Positions 42,276 to 54,275 of a stretch of DNA of 64,000 nucleotides are shown piece by piece. A program made the position numbers and the translations under genes. The notes below the pieces were generated by a model, which saw nothing but the letters and a program-made list of their open reading frames with translations, did not search any database and was not told the origin of the DNA. Within the stretch, counting starts at the first letter, position 1, and every line of letters begins with the position of its first letter. Location of the stretch: NCBI GenBank assembly GCA_043101845.1, contig JBICHN010000011.1, positions 248,001 through 312,000 on the forward strand, given 5' to 3'. The DNA comes from JBICHN01 sp043101845 (GTDB lineage Bacteria > Planctomycetota > Phycisphaerae > Phycisphaerales > UBA5793).

Positions 42276-42344
42276 TGGATCGACTCGAACCGGCGCGCCG
42301 CCCTCTGAGCGCGGCGCGCCGACCTTGCCTCGACAGGACCCGTC

Positions 42345-43721
42345 ATGAAAACCTTCGTGACCTACCTCATCATCGGCCTCGTCGCGCTCGCCGCCGGCGT
42401 CGCGCTCATCTATTCCGCCGACCGCTTCGGCTGGATTCCCGAGCGCTACGCCGACAGGCCACCGGCGGACTCCGACGCGTCGTCAACTGATCCGACCGCG
42501 CCGCCGAGCGCGAGCCCAGGCGACAACGACAACGACAACGGCGTCATCGTCCGCAACGCCGCCGCCGACGCGTCCGACGCGATCGAAGTGCTCCGCACCG
42601 CCCGCGCGCCATCGGCGACCTGCACGAACGCGTTCTCGACCGTGCGCCTCGCGTCGCCCGAAGTCGCCCGGCGCACCGGCCTCCGCGTCGTCCCGGCGCG
42701 GACCGAATCGGTCGAACTCACCGTGAGCGCGAACGCGCGGGTCGCCTTCGACGAGAGCCGCTACGCGCACCTCGCCTCGCGCGCCGCCGGCGTCGTCGCC
42801 GAAGTCCGCGCCGACCTCGGCGACCGCGTCACCGCCGGCGCCGTCCTCGCCGTCGTCGACTCCTCCGAACTCGGCGCCGCGAAGGCCGCGTACCTCCAGG
42901 CCCGCTCGCTCGTCGAACTTTGGGAACGGAACGCCGCCCGCGAGCGCGACCTCCTCGAAGGCGGCCTCGGCGTCGAGCGCGATCTCCTCGAAGCGGAGAC
43001 CGCGCTCGTCGAAAGTCGCGTGCAGGAATCGAACGCCGCGCAACGCCTGCGCAACCTCGGCCTGAGCGACGATGACCTCGCCCAGGTCCGCAGCGACGCC
43101 GACACCTCCTCACGCCTGCCGCTCGTCGCGCCGTTCGACGGCGTCGTCGTCGACCGCCACGCCGTGGTCGGCGAGGTCGTCTCGTCGTCCGATCCGCTCT
43201 TCAGCGTCGCGGACACGAGTCGCATGTGGGCGATGCTCGACATCAATGAGTCCGAAGTGACGCGCCTCGAACCGGGACAGCCCGTCCGCCTCCAGTTCGC
43301 GTCGATTCCCGGCCGCGCGTTCGCCGGCGCGCTCACCTGGATCAGCCCGCAGGTCGACGCCCAGACCCGCGCGATCCGCGCCCGCGCCGAGTTCGACAAC
43401 GCCGACGGCGCGCTCCGCGCGAACATGTTCGGCCGCGCCCGCGTCGAGGTCCGCACGATCGACGACGCGCTGCTCGTGCCCGAAGACGCCGTGCAGTGGG
43501 ACGGCTGCTGCAACATCGTCTTCGTCCGCCAGACCGACACCGTCTACCAGCCCTACCAGGTCACGCTCGGACCCGAAATCAACGGCTGGTTCGTCGTCGA
43601 GGACGGGCTCCGACCGGGCGACGAGGTCGTCACGCGCGGCAGCTTCCTCCTCAAGACCGAAATCCTCAAGGGGAACATCGGCGCCGGCTGCTGTGAAGTC
43701 GACCCCGGCGCGAACCGCTGA
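42345..43721 (+). CDS. RND efflux periplasmic adaptor (CzcB/CusB-like)
   Basis: This 458-residue membrane-fusion protein has an N-terminal anchor (FVTYLIIGLVALAAGVALIYSA) and a low-complexity linker. The lipoyl/hairpin segments are LASRAAGVVAEVRADLGDRVTAG and LVAPFDGVVVDRHAVVGEVV, followed by a beta-barrel (MWAMLDINESEVTRLEPGQPVRL). The C-terminus has two Cys pairs (DGCCNIVF and GAGCCEVDP) that could bind metal. It lies between the Cys-rich protein and the pump. Confidence 0.9.
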   Translation: MKTFVTYLIIGLVALAAGVALIYSADRFGWIPERYADRPPADSDASSTDPTAPPSASPGDNDNDNGVIVRNAAADASDAIEVLRTARAPSATCTNAFSTVRLASPEVARRTGLRVVPARTESVELTVSANARVAFDESRYAHLASRAAGVVAEVRADLGDRVTAGAVLAVVDSSELGAAKAAYLQARSLVELWERNAARERDLLEGGLGVERDLLEAETALVESRVQESNAAQRLRNLGLSDDDLAQVRSDADTSSRLPLVAPFDGVVVDRHAVVGEVVSSSDPLFSVADTSRMWAMLDINESEVTRLEPGQPVRLQFASIPGRAFAGALTWISPQVDAQTRAIRARAEFDNADGALRANMFGRARVEVRTIDDALLVPEDAVQWDGCCNIVFVRQTDTVYQPYQVTLGPEINGWFVVEDGLRPGDEVVTRGSFLLKTEILKGNIGAGCCEVDPGANR

Positions 43722-43808
43722 CGCATGACCAGCCCGCATCCGACGACACCACACTCCATCTCTTCGTGACTCCGTCTCTCCGTCTCTTCCGCTTCCCGGA
43801 CCCGCCCC

Positions 43809-46922
<3,114 letters not shown>

Positions 46923-47050
46923 ATGAAGAAGTAGAAGTGACGGATCGGTGAGGGCGAAGGATGCCTCGAGGATTGGCGCCCAACAGCGCCCCCAACTCAA
47001 CTTAGCCCCGGGTGAATACACCCGGGGAAACGGCGCCCGTCCGCGCGAAC

Positions 47051-47113
47051 GCCTCGCGGCTCCGGGGGATCGACCCCCTCCACCGCGACCCCGCTCACAG
47101 AGCGCGGCTCTAC
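47051..47113. repeat. Repeat A copy 6 (right half)
   Basis: CTCGCGGCTCCGGGGGATCGACCCCCTC ... CCGCTCACAGAGCGCGGCTCTA is present. The left half is absent. Confidence 0.75.
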
Positions 47114-47221
47114 GGAAAGTGAGCGAACAACCACCGCCCCGGGGTGGAACAGGCCTCTGTGCCTGTTCGAGGCTCGACGAATCTCCGGATTCAACCCCCG
47201 AACAACAACGGACGCCCGAAA

Positions 47222-47258
47222 GAAAAAACCCCGCATGCGAATGCGGGGCCTGCTCACC
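47222..47258 (-). terminator. Terminator-like H repeat, minus orientation
   Basis: On the minus strand GCAGGCCCCGCATTCGCATGCGGGGTTTTTTC forms an 8-bp stem (CCCCGCAT-TCGC-ATGCGGGG) and a T-run. The neighbouring genes are on the plus strand, so it does not terminate either of them. Confidence 0.6.
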
Positions 47259-47310
47259 CGGAGTCACCCCGGCGCAACCCGCAACGCGGCGCGACACCCG
47301 TTTGCCGAAC

Positions 47311-47428
47311 CGTGTGCCACTGCCGTGTCGGCAGTGCGAAGCGGCGGACGGCGCGTGAAACGGCGTGCGCTCACCTCGGCGCCGGCGCCCTCGTCCCATT
47401 CGCACGGCCTGGAAGGCCGTGGCACACG
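47311..47428. repeat. Repeat C copy 5
   Basis: The element runs CGTGTGCCACTGCCGTGTCGGCAGTG ... GCACGGCCTGGAAGGCCGTGGCACACG and is a full copy. Confidence 0.82.
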
Positions 47429-47504
47429 AACCGACGGCCGACCGTCCGCGTCACCCTCCGCCGCGCACGCGTCACACGCATTCCGGTACACTGACCGAGA
47501 GCCG

Positions 47505-48092
47505 ATGCCGTCTCCCCGCGCGAAGAACGACACCGACAACGAACGCGACGCCACCACGCCGCGCTTCTTCCGCTTCCAGAAACGATCACGCCGGCGCCCC
47601 CGTCCCGGCGACCTGTTCGTCATGCGCGAGCGCGCCGACCCCGGCCGCTACCTGCACGGCCTCGTCGTCCGGACCGACGCGGACATCAGCCGGACCGGCC
47701 ACGCCGGCAGCCTCATCTACCTCTTCAACCGGCTCACCGACGAGCCGCGCCCGGTCGACGACCCGATCGCGACGATGCGGCCCGCGAACCTGCTCCTGCC
47801 GCCCATCATCACGAATCGACGCCCGTGGACGATGGGCCTGTTCCGCACAATCGACGATGACAGTTATTCGATCGACGACTTCGAGCTCCTCGACCCCCAC
47901 ATCTTCGACGCCGTCATCCCCACGAGCCGCCGCTTCGTGAACGAACACGGCGACCCGGTCGACGCCGAAACCGTGACCGCAATGACACGCCACATGACAC
48001 ACCACCACCCCCGCCCCTTCCTCGAAGCCGGCGTCGTCGGTTACCTCTACATCGACGAACTCGCGGGGGAGGCGCTGGGGTGGGAGAAGTGA
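47505..48092 (+). CDS. Hypothetical protein, possible Imm26-like fold
   Basis: This 195-residue soluble protein has an Arg-rich N-terminus, then RPGDLFVMRERADPGRYLHGLVVRT and GSLIYLFNRLT. This resembles the opening of Imm26/TY-Chap-like immunity proteins (K/R-x-G-D-x-F ... G-x-Y-x-x-G-x-V). No toxin gene is adjacent. TACACT lies 12 bases before ATG 47505. The assignment is tentative. Confidence 0.5.
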   Translation: MPSPRAKNDTDNERDATTPRFFRFQKRSRRRPRPGDLFVMRERADPGRYLHGLVVRTDADISRTGHAGSLIYLFNRLTDEPRPVDDPIATMRPANLLLPPIITNRRPWTMGLFRTIDDDSYSIDDFELLDPHIFDAVIPTSRRFVNEHGDPVDAETVTAMTRHMTHHHPRPFLEAGVVGYLYIDELAGEALGWEK

Positions 48093-48147
48093 CTTGGAAG
48101 GCTATCCGAACTCGATCGGCATGATATTTTGGGGCCTTAGCACAACC

Positions 48148-48182
48148 GAAAACGAAACCGCTGCGGAGTTGTCCGCAGCGGT
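48148..48182 (-). terminator. Terminator of the FG-GAP protein gene
   Basis: On the minus strand ACCGCTGCGGA-CAAC-TCCGCAGCGGT is followed by TTCGTTTTCGG. It lies 20 bp after the stop at 48202. Confidence 0.75.
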
Positions 48183-48201
48183 CTCAGTTCAAGGTGATAT
48201 G

Positions 48202-50205
48202 TTAGAAGACCTCATCTGACAGCACCCAGCTCGTTCTTCCGGTGTTCTGGGCAGCTTGATACACGACGGTACGACCCTGCCAAGTCCAAGGAATCGCTAT
48301 GCCAATTTCAGCAGTTCCGTCGTTCATTACCGAAAACAATGGCGATACTTCATCGTAATTTGACAGTTGAAGACATATACCTGACACCACTGATTGGCCA
48401 TCGAAACGGCTGAAAATGATGCGTGTATTATTCTCCCCCGGGTCCGCATTCGCGATCTCGAATAAAGAAACCTTACGAGCGGTGAATTGATCAACGGTAA
48501 GTTCAAACGATCTAGGCTGCGTTGGCAATGCGCCTAGTCCGGGCCAAGGGAAAACATGAGAGGCCCCGTTCAACTCGTCTGAAGCATTCCCATCACAGCG
48601 GCACCATTCGTGCGCGGTCGTCAATGGCGCCCCCGCCAGCAATGCCGGTACTTCGCCGTTGTATTGACTGAACCCGCTCGCAACCGAGTCGCCAAGACCG
48701 CCTCCCTCGAAATCTATGCGTAGATCGTCGTCACTCTCGAACTGACCAGTTCCACCCCAGATCCATAGAGGCGCCGGATCACTCGACGGGTCGGGTATCG
48801 AGTAGACCCAGACACGGCCTTGGTATGAGTTTGGTGCAGCGAGCGGCCGCAAGGCAGGCGCCCCGACGAGCAGTTCGTCCTTGCCATCGCCGGTAAGATC
48901 ACCGGCCGCGGCAAGGGAGAATCCAAATTCCGTGTTCTCCTCTAGCTTGAAGGCGACGCTTGGTCCGTCGAGGACAGTGGTGAGGGTCCATGGATTGGGG
49001 CCAGCAGTTTCATAAATATAAACCCTCCCCTCGAAACCGGTATCGCAACTCCTCGGATCTCCGACGACGATTTCGGGCGCGGAATCTCCCCAGAGATCGA
49101 CCGCCGCAATGTATGTCCCCCATGCCTCACTAACGCCGGCCGGCGCCGGAACCGTCCGCTCATGATGGATCTCGCTCGCCGCAAAATTCACGCTGAACAC
49201 TTCGATGGATGCCGTTCCGCTCGCACGAAAGACTCGAAGGAGCACTTCGACTACACCGTCACCGTCGTCGTCATGCGTTTGGACGACTTTACGTGCCCGG
49301 ATGAAATGGCCTTCTCCAGGCGACCACTCATGGAACCGATAGCTCACGCAAGAATCGTAGAACACCCGACCGGGTGCCAAATTCGGAAACCGATTCGGAT
49401 CGGGATTCGCGAGATTAACCTCATCGTGAAACACAAAATCCGATCCGGTAAATTCGCCAAAGAAATGAAGTTTATCGTCGCCCTCCAAAGGAGTTCCGAA
49501 CGCCTCGACAAGTGCGATGTCGAGGCCGGGAGTGCCGGGATCAATCATCGCGTCGGCTGCCGCATCCGGCAGGCCGGAATTATCTATACTCTCACAGTTG
49601 TTGAAGAATGTGCATGCCGACCAGAGCACTGATAGATCATGCGTTGATGAGTCGATACTGAGGAGTGACGCGCGCGAACCAGCGCAACCGTCGTCACCAG
49701 AACACGCACTCGAGGCCACCAAAAACTCATTAAAGGAGTCCCCCGTCCATTCCCCGGCGTCGACGACAATCGGGCCGACAATTGAACCGGTGTATCGTGA
49801 GTCGCTCACTGCAGCAACAAGGTCGAACCGCGGGACCCCGTTCGCTGATTGGAAGACCTCGTAGACGAAGACGAGTCCGCGCTGGCAACCAGGAGTGCCT
49901 TCATCGAAGCGTCCTCCTGGATCGCTGACTGCGAGCAAGTTTGTCCCGAGGCGCGTCAGATAGGCGCCGAAATGATGGCCGCCAGAGACGACCTCCGAAT
50001 TCGGGAATTCGGCGACTTCCGTCGGGCACGGATAAAGCAGTACTTCCCCGCAATAGTTCGGGGGGCGCACGCTGTCACATGGGGCGGGGTATGAGTCACA
50101 GGGCTTCTGCGAGACGGCGGGCGCTGAGCCCACGCAGATCGCGATGATCAAGAGAGGGCCGGACCATGAGAGACGCGGCGCGAGCCGGATCCGTTGAGTC
50201 TGCAT
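48202..50205 (-). CDS. Secreted FG-GAP repeat protein with shared C-terminal module
   Basis: The protein has 667 residues with a signal peptide (GPLLIIAICVGSAPAVSQ). FG-GAP/integrin-alpha-like blade motifs are present (VAVDLWGDSAPEIVVGD, AAGDLTGDGKDELLVGAP). The C-terminal ~110 residues (SFELTVDQFTARKVSLF ... GRTVVYQAAQNTGRTSWVLSDEVF) are related to the modules ending the M64 peptidase and the 15240 protein. Base composition is visibly lower in GC than most of the window. GGAGG lies ~9 bases upstream of ATG. It is probably a surface or secreted protein of unknown ligand. Confidence 0.78.
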   Translation of the reverse strand: MQTQRIRLAPRLSWSGPLLIIAICVGSAPAVSQKPCDSYPAPCDSVRPPNYCGEVLLYPCPTEVAEFPNSEVVSGGHHFGAYLTRLGTNLLAVSDPGGRFDEGTPGCQRGLVFVYEVFQSANGVPRFDLVAAVSDSRYTGSIVGPIVVDAGEWTGDSFNEFLVASSACSGDDGCAGSRASLLSIDSSTHDLSVLWSACTFFNNCESIDNSGLPDAAADAMIDPGTPGLDIALVEAFGTPLEGDDKLHFFGEFTGSDFVFHDEVNLANPDPNRFPNLAPGRVFYDSCVSYRFHEWSPGEGHFIRARKVVQTHDDDGDGVVEVLLRVFRASGTASIEVFSVNFAASEIHHERTVPAPAGVSEAWGTYIAAVDLWGDSAPEIVVGDPRSCDTGFEGRVYIYETAGPNPWTLTTVLDGPSVAFKLEENTEFGFSLAAAGDLTGDGKDELLVGAPALRPLAAPNSYQGRVWVYSIPDPSSDPAPLWIWGGTGQFESDDDLRIDFEGGGLGDSVASGFSQYNGEVPALLAGAPLTTAHEWCRCDGNASDELNGASHVFPWPGLGALPTQPRSFELTVDQFTARKVSLFEIANADPGENNTRIIFSRFDGQSVVSGICLQLSNYDEVSPLFSVMNDGTAEIGIAIPWTWQGRTVVYQAAQNTGRTSWVLSDEVF

Positions 50206-50403
50206 TGGTAGCCTCCAGATCGCCGGCGTGCGTCTCGCGGCTCGTCCCGCCCGACGGGCTAGATTCTGTGCAAGCGCGAAGTAGCGCCGCGGCGCATAAG
50301 GCGCAAGTTACAGATAGGCATACAAAAAATCAAGGCAGCCCGCGCCGGGGAAACTACCGGCCGCACCGGTCTCGAGACGAGTCCCGTTTCGGGCGTCAGA
50401 ATG

Positions 50404-50409
50404 TATGAT
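50404..50409 (+). promoter_or_regulatory. -10-like TATGAT 7 nt before the HNH gene
   Basis: TATGAT is followed by TTCGAGC and ATG 50417. The upstream in-frame ATG at 50405 is inside this box, which favours 50417. Confidence 0.5.
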
Positions 50410-50416
50410 TTCGAGC

Positions 50417-51274
50417 ATGCCTCTCTTGTACTACTGGCAGCCCGACAACTATCGCCGCGACCTCGACTATGGCGTGGGATTCCATCTGAGTCAGGGCTCG
50501 AAGCGACTCCATGAAGTCGACATTGGCGACAGCGTTTGGGCGTTCACTCGAATGCGGGGCGGCGGCTATGCGCTTGCTGCGCAGTTAGTCATCAAGGCGA
50601 AGACTCTGAATCCGCCTGGCTATCGCTATGGGAAATACAGGGTCTGGGGCGATCTCGAACGATCACGATACTTCCACATAGATGCTCAAACGGATGTCGA
50701 AAGCACGCTGCGAAAGGCGTCGGGCCGAACATCCGCGAAGATGTTCGCGCAGGCGTTTCAGGGCCACGCCGCGGTCGTTCACATCGATCTGGCCTCGCAT
50801 CAGGCGCTCTCGGAACTCGGTGCGGACCTGCCGCATGAACCTCGCGCCCGGATCCTTCCCGAGGAGAAACTGGAGGCCGAACTCCTTTTCGGTAATGAAG
50901 CGACCGTAAGGCGTTTCATTGACGCGGAAGACTCGGGCCTCGCCGACGATCGCCGGGCGTATCTCTACAGCGAGGCGCCAAGTCGGAACCGGCGGCTGGT
51001 GCGTGAGTTGTACGATCTCTACGACAACCGATGCCAACTCTGCGAGTGGGATCCCCTCGACCTGTATAGCCGGCCGCTCTGCGAGGCGCATCACCTCGTA
51101 TGGTTGAGCCGCGGCGGTGAGGACGATCTCTCGAATATGGTGCTGATCTGTCCGAATCATCACCGCGCGATTCACCGGTGTGATGCGCCGTTTGATTTTC
51201 TCGACTTGAGCTTTCGGTTCTCGGAATCGTTGCGTGAGTCGTTGCAGCTCAATAGACATTTGGTTGGTTGTTGA
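50417..51274 (+). CDS. HNH endonuclease with EVE/PUA-like N-terminal domain
   Basis: The protein has 285 residues. The N-terminal ~90 residues (MPLLYYWQPDNYRRD, HEVDIGDSVWAFTRM, GYALAAQLVIKA, YRVWGDLERSRYF) resemble EVE/PUA-like readers of modified bases. The C-terminal HNH nuclease is intact: CQLCEWDP, CEAHHLVWLSRGGEDDLSN, MVLICPNHHRAIH, with the H-N-H residues and two Cys pairs for structural zinc. This architecture is known from modification-dependent (type IV) restriction enzymes. No partner methylase is adjacent. The start is supported by TATGAT 7 nt upstream. Confidence 0.78.
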   Translation: MPLLYYWQPDNYRRDLDYGVGFHLSQGSKRLHEVDIGDSVWAFTRMRGGGYALAAQLVIKAKTLNPPGYRYGKYRVWGDLERSRYFHIDAQTDVESTLRKASGRTSAKMFAQAFQGHAAVVHIDLASHQALSELGADLPHEPRARILPEEKLEAELLFGNEATVRRFIDAEDSGLADDRRAYLYSEAPSRNRRLVRELYDLYDNRCQLCEWDPLDLYSRPLCEAHHLVWLSRGGEDDLSNMVLICPNHHRAIHRCDAPFDFLDLSFRFSESLRESLQLNRHLVGC

Positions 51275-51279
51275 TCGCC

Positions 51280-51441
51280 GTGACAGAGAGCCGTGGTCGG
51301 CTCGGCGTGTCCGGCAAGGCCGACCCCGACCGCTGCCTCGAAGCCCTCACCTTCGTCCCCGACCACGGCTGCGGCCGCGTCCTGCTCCAGGGCCTCAACC
51401 TCACGCGATGCGCGAAGAGCGAGGTCGTCGTACTCGAGTGA
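51280..51441 (+). pseudogene. Short ORF, possible C-terminal gene remnant
   Basis: This 53-codon reading from GTG ends in VLLQGLNLTRCAKSEVVVLE and has the G/C third-position bias of real genes here. It has no start signal and no recognisable domain, and it runs straight into a (GAGT)n tract. It may be what is left of a deleted gene. Confidence 0.3.
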
Positions 51442-51509
51442 GTGAGTGAGTGAGTGAGTGAGTGGCGAATCGGTCCGTGGAACAACGGGCGTCGCGCGAT
51501 ACGCATGGA

Positions 51510-51555
51510 TAGAGCCGCGTGCCGCGCACGGCGTCGAGGCGGAGTCCCTTCCTCG
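51510..51555. repeat. Repeat A copy 7 (left end only)
   Basis: TAGAGCCGCGTGCCGCGCACGGCGTCGAGGCGGAGTCCC abuts copy 8. Confidence 0.6.
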
Positions 51556-51703
51556 TAGAGCCGCGTGCTGTGCACGGGGTCGAGGCGGTGTCCCCCCAAC
51601 GGGGGCGGAGCCTCGAAGTCCCGGCGCCCGTCGCGCAATCGATTCGCGGCGCCGGGGGCGCGACCCCCGGCGCCGCGACCCCGCTCACAGAGCGCGGCTC
51701 TAC
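51556..51703. repeat. Repeat A copy 8
   Basis: This is a full copy. The middle is changed (GGCGCCGGGGGCGCGACCCCCGGCGCC instead of CCGGGGGGATTGACCCCC), so the hairpin is kept by compensating changes. Confidence 0.85.
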
Positions 51704-51935
51704 GCTCTCGTAAACGCAGCGCCGCTCGCCTCCGCGCGTGAAACGGGCTCACAGAGCCCGGCTCGCGCCGTCGCCGCGCCCTTCGTCTCTCCGTGACTAC
51801 GTCTCTCCGTCTCCCCTCGCAGCGCCATCCGCCTCCGCGCGTGAAACGGGTTCACAGAGCCCGGCTCGCGCCCTCGCCGCGCCCTTCGTCTCTTCGTGAC
51901 TCCGTCTCTCCGTCTCTCGATTTCTCTCTTCCCAC

Positions 51936-51963
51936 TTGACTTTTCGCCGTTGCAACATATATT
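51936..51963 (+). promoter_or_regulatory. marR promoter with operator GTTGCAACATATAT
   Basis: TTGACT (51936-51941), 16 bp and TATATT (51958-51963) form a promoter. The palindrome GTTGCAAC (51949-51956) plus ATATAT fills the spacer and -10. The same sequence, reverse-complemented with one change, occurs upstream of doxX (52540-52553). Confidence 0.6.
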
Positions 51964-52002
51964 TCTTTCTGGACGCCTCCTCGTTCAAGGCGGAGTGAAC
52001 CC

Positions 52003-52470
52003 ATGCCCGACCTCGGGCGCGAAATCGGGAAGAAGGGGAAGTTCGCGTCGCTCGAGCAGGAGACGGCGTTGAACCTTCAGCGGGCCGCGGACCGGCTCGA
52101 GGCGCCCTTTGACGCCCTCTTCCAGGAGCACGGCCTCTCGAGCGCCCAGTACAACGCGCTGCGGATCATCCGCGGCGCCGGGCCCCTTGGCACGCCGATC
52201 CAGCGCATCGGGGAGCACATGATCACGCGGCAGCCGGACATGACGAGGCTCGTCGATCGCCTTGAAAAGGCAGGGTTTGTGGAGCGCAAGCGCTGCGACG
52301 AGGACCGCCGGGTCATCTACGCGACGCTCACGAAAGACGGAAAGGAGATCCTCCGGAAACTCGATAAACCAGTCCTCGAAATTCACCAGAAGCAGTTCGC
52401 CCACATGAAGAAGGAGCAGGTCGAGATGTTGAACGCGTTGCTCTACCTCGCCCGCCAGGCGCCGGACTGA
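52003..52470 (+). CDS. MarR family transcriptional regulator
   Basis: This 155-residue winged-helix repressor has LSSAQYNALRIIRGAGP, a recognition helix in IGEHMITRQPDMTRLVDRLEKAG and the wing FVERKRCDEDRRVIYATLTKDGKE. The first of four redox-related genes, it probably represses itself and doxX through the shared GTTGCAAC/ATATATGTTACAAC sites. One Cys lies in the wing (KRCDEDRR), so redox sensing is possible but not shown. Confidence 0.92.
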   Translation: MPDLGREIGKKGKFASLEQETALNLQRAADRLEAPFDALFQEHGLSSAQYNALRIIRGAGPLGTPIQRIGEHMITRQPDMTRLVDRLEKAGFVERKRCDEDRRVIYATLTKDGKEILRKLDKPVLEIHQKQFAHMKKEQVEMLNALLYLARQAPD

Positions 52471-52530
52471 CCCGGCGACTTCGGCGGACCGCCCCGAGGC
52501 CGCGGGATGTGGACGCCCGTCGGCTTTTTC

Positions 52531-52559
52531 TTGAGCCTGATATATGTTACAACAACAAT
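52531..52559 (+). promoter_or_regulatory. doxX promoter with operator ATATATGTTACAAC
   Basis: TTGAGC (52531-52536), 17 bp and AACAAT (52554-52559). ATATATGTTACAAC (52540-52553) occupies the spacer and matches the marR operator in inverse orientation at 13 of 14 bases. Confidence 0.6.
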
Positions 52560-52579
52560 CGTTTAGCGGAGTAAAAATC

Positions 52580-53092
52580 ATGGATCGCGACCACCTCGAA
52601 CACGCCGGCGCCCAGGCCGGTCTCCTCGTTGCCCGCGTCCTGCCCGGCGTCGTCTTCGTCTTCCACGGATCCCAGAAGCTCTTCGGCGCCTTCGACGGGC
52701 CCGGCCTCGCCGGCTTCGCGGGCTACCTCGACGCGCTCGGCGTCCCGGCGCCCGCGCTCAACGCGGCCGTCGCGGCGTCGGTCGAACTCGTCGGCGGGCT
52801 CGCGCTCCTCACCGGCGTGGGACAGCGGATCGTCGCGGCGCCGCTCGCGTTCACGATGCTCGTCGCCGCGTTCCTCGCGCACGGCGGGGCGTTCGACGCG
52901 GGGAAGGGCGGCATGGAGTACCCGCTCACCCTCGCGTTCGTCGTGATCGGCCTCGGGCTCACCGGGCCGGGCCGGCTCACGCTCGCGACCCTCGCGCGGC
53001 GGCTCCGGCGCGGCGCCGCGGCCGGGCGCGACGGCGGGCTCGCGTCGAGTTTCACCGCCGCCACCACCACCACCACCACCACCGCTCGATGA
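52580..53092 (+). CDS. DoxX family membrane protein
   Basis: This 170-residue protein has four predicted transmembrane helices (LLVARVLPGVVFVFHGSQKLF, AAVAASVELVGGLALLTGVG, FTMLVAAFLAHGG, LTLAFVVIGLGLTG). DoxX proteins take part in quinone/thiol redox or detoxification at the inner membrane. The C-terminal TTTTTTT run is encoded by a (CAC)n microsatellite. The ribosome site AGCGGAG precedes ATG 52580. It is under a MarR-type operator. Confidence 0.88.
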   Translation: MDRDHLEHAGAQAGLLVARVLPGVVFVFHGSQKLFGAFDGPGLAGFAGYLDALGVPAPALNAAVAASVELVGGLALLTGVGQRIVAAPLAFTMLVAAFLAHGGAFDAGKGGMEYPLTLAFVVIGLGLTGPGRLTLATLARRLRRGAAAGRDGGLASSFTAATTTTTTTAR

Positions 53093-53154
53093 ATCGAACG
53101 AATCGGCTTCGCCTTCGAGAGCGAACCTTATAGAGATACGAGAGGACGCACACC

Positions 53155-53877
53155 ATGCTTCGCATACGACGCGCCGCCGACCGCGGCCACCTCGACCACG
53201 GCTGGCTCGACACCTGGCACACCTTTTCGTTCGGCGACTACCGCGACCCGGCGCACACCCGCTTCCGCACGCTCCGCGTGATCAACGATGATCGCGTGGC
53301 GCCCGGGCGCGGCTTCGGGATGCACCCGCACCGCGACATGGAGATTCTGACTTATGTCCTCGACGGCGCCGTGGCGCACGAGGACAGCGGCGGGAACCGC
53401 GGTGTGATCGAGCGCGACGGCGTGCAGGTCATGTCCGCCGGGCGCGGCGTCGAGCACAGCGAGTTCAACGCGTCGCGCGTCGAGCCCGTGCATCTCCTGC
53501 AGATCTGGATCTTCCCCGAGGAGAAGGGGCTCGAGCCCGGCTACGCCGAGCGCGTGTTCCCGGCCGACGAGAAGCGCGGCCGCCTCCGCGCGATCGCGTC
53601 GCGCGACGGGCGCGAGGACTCGCTCATCATTCATCAGGACGCCGCGGTGTACGCGACGATTCTCGATGATCCGGACCAGACCGTCGAGCACACGCTCGCG
53701 CCGGGGCGCGGCGCCTGGGTGCAGGTGGCGCGCGGCTCGGTCATCGTGAACGGCGAACGACTCGAGACGGGCGACGGCGCCGCGATCGAGGATGAGGAGG
53801 TCGTCACGCTCCGCGCAGCGGCCGATTCCAACGCCACGGACGAGCCGGCGGAAGCGCTGCTCTTTGATCTCGGCTGA
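53155..53877 (+). CDS. Pirin family protein (quercetinase-like)
   Basis: This 240-residue bicupin has the pirin N-terminal metal site in GMHPHRDMEI (two His) and VEHSEFN (His, Glu), with RFRTLRVINDDRVAPGRGFG before them. Pirins of the YhaK/YhhW type have quercetin dioxygenase or redox-sensor activity. It is 62 bp after doxX, probably in the same operon. Confidence 0.9.
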   Translation: MLRIRRAADRGHLDHGWLDTWHTFSFGDYRDPAHTRFRTLRVINDDRVAPGRGFGMHPHRDMEILTYVLDGAVAHEDSGGNRGVIERDGVQVMSAGRGVEHSEFNASRVEPVHLLQIWIFPEEKGLEPGYAERVFPADEKRGRLRAIASRDGREDSLIIHQDAAVYATILDDPDQTVEHTLAPGRGAWVQVARGSVIVNGERLETGDGAAIEDEEVVTLRAAADSNATDEPAEALLFDLG

Positions 53878-54275
53878 TCCATCGCCGCGACCACTAGACT
53901 CGGACAGAGAGACACAGAGGCGCGGAGGGGGAAGCGAGCGATTTGAGATTGGAGATCTGAGATTTTAGATTGGGGGACTCACGCGCGATGACGCGAGGGC
54001 GCGAGCCGGGCTCTGCGAGCCCGTTTCACCTCCGGACCTCACGCAGGGTCCGCCCGCCGCGTCGCACGATCTCTCGCAACGCGACTGGGCGCCAGAATAC
54101 GGACGACACGATTCGCACGAGACCAGCCCAAGAACTCACACTGGACACGCACGACACCAGACGCACGAACTCACACTCGACGCGAATAGACGCACACACA
54201 CACCCATGCACGCACGACCGACCGACGGACCGCCCGATCAGGCGTCACGGTCACCTACGACAGGAGTTGTTCCCA
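53878..54275. other. Intergenic stretch before the nitroreductase gene
   Basis: No gene is seen. It holds an ACACAGAGGCGCGG tract, a GATTTGAGATTGG tract (53940-53970), a reversed D hairpin (53994-54030) and a CACACGA-rich patch. The CAGGAG ribosome site lies at the right end. Confidence 0.5.

Larger units (their letters stand above)
46923..47504. other. Repeat-rich intergenic stretch after the efflux operon
   Basis: No gene is seen. It holds a perfect hairpin CCCCGGGTG-AATA-CACCCGGGG (47006-47027), the right half of repeat A (47051-47113), an H hairpin (47222-47258) and repeat C5 (47311-47428). Confidence 0.6.
51275..52002. other. Repeat-rich intergenic stretch before marR
   Basis: It holds a short ORF remnant (51280-51441), a (GAGT)n tract (51436-51464), repeat A copies 7 and 8 (51510-51703) and a ~101-bp tandem duplication (51729-51828 and 51830-51924) of D hairpin plus CTCCGT tract. 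The marR promoter follows. Confidence 0.65.

Noticed and set aside
47006..47027. Terminator for the efflux operon
   Set aside because: The hairpin CCCCGGGTG-AATA-CACCCGGGG is perfect but has no T-run on either side. It is kept only as a structured repeat.
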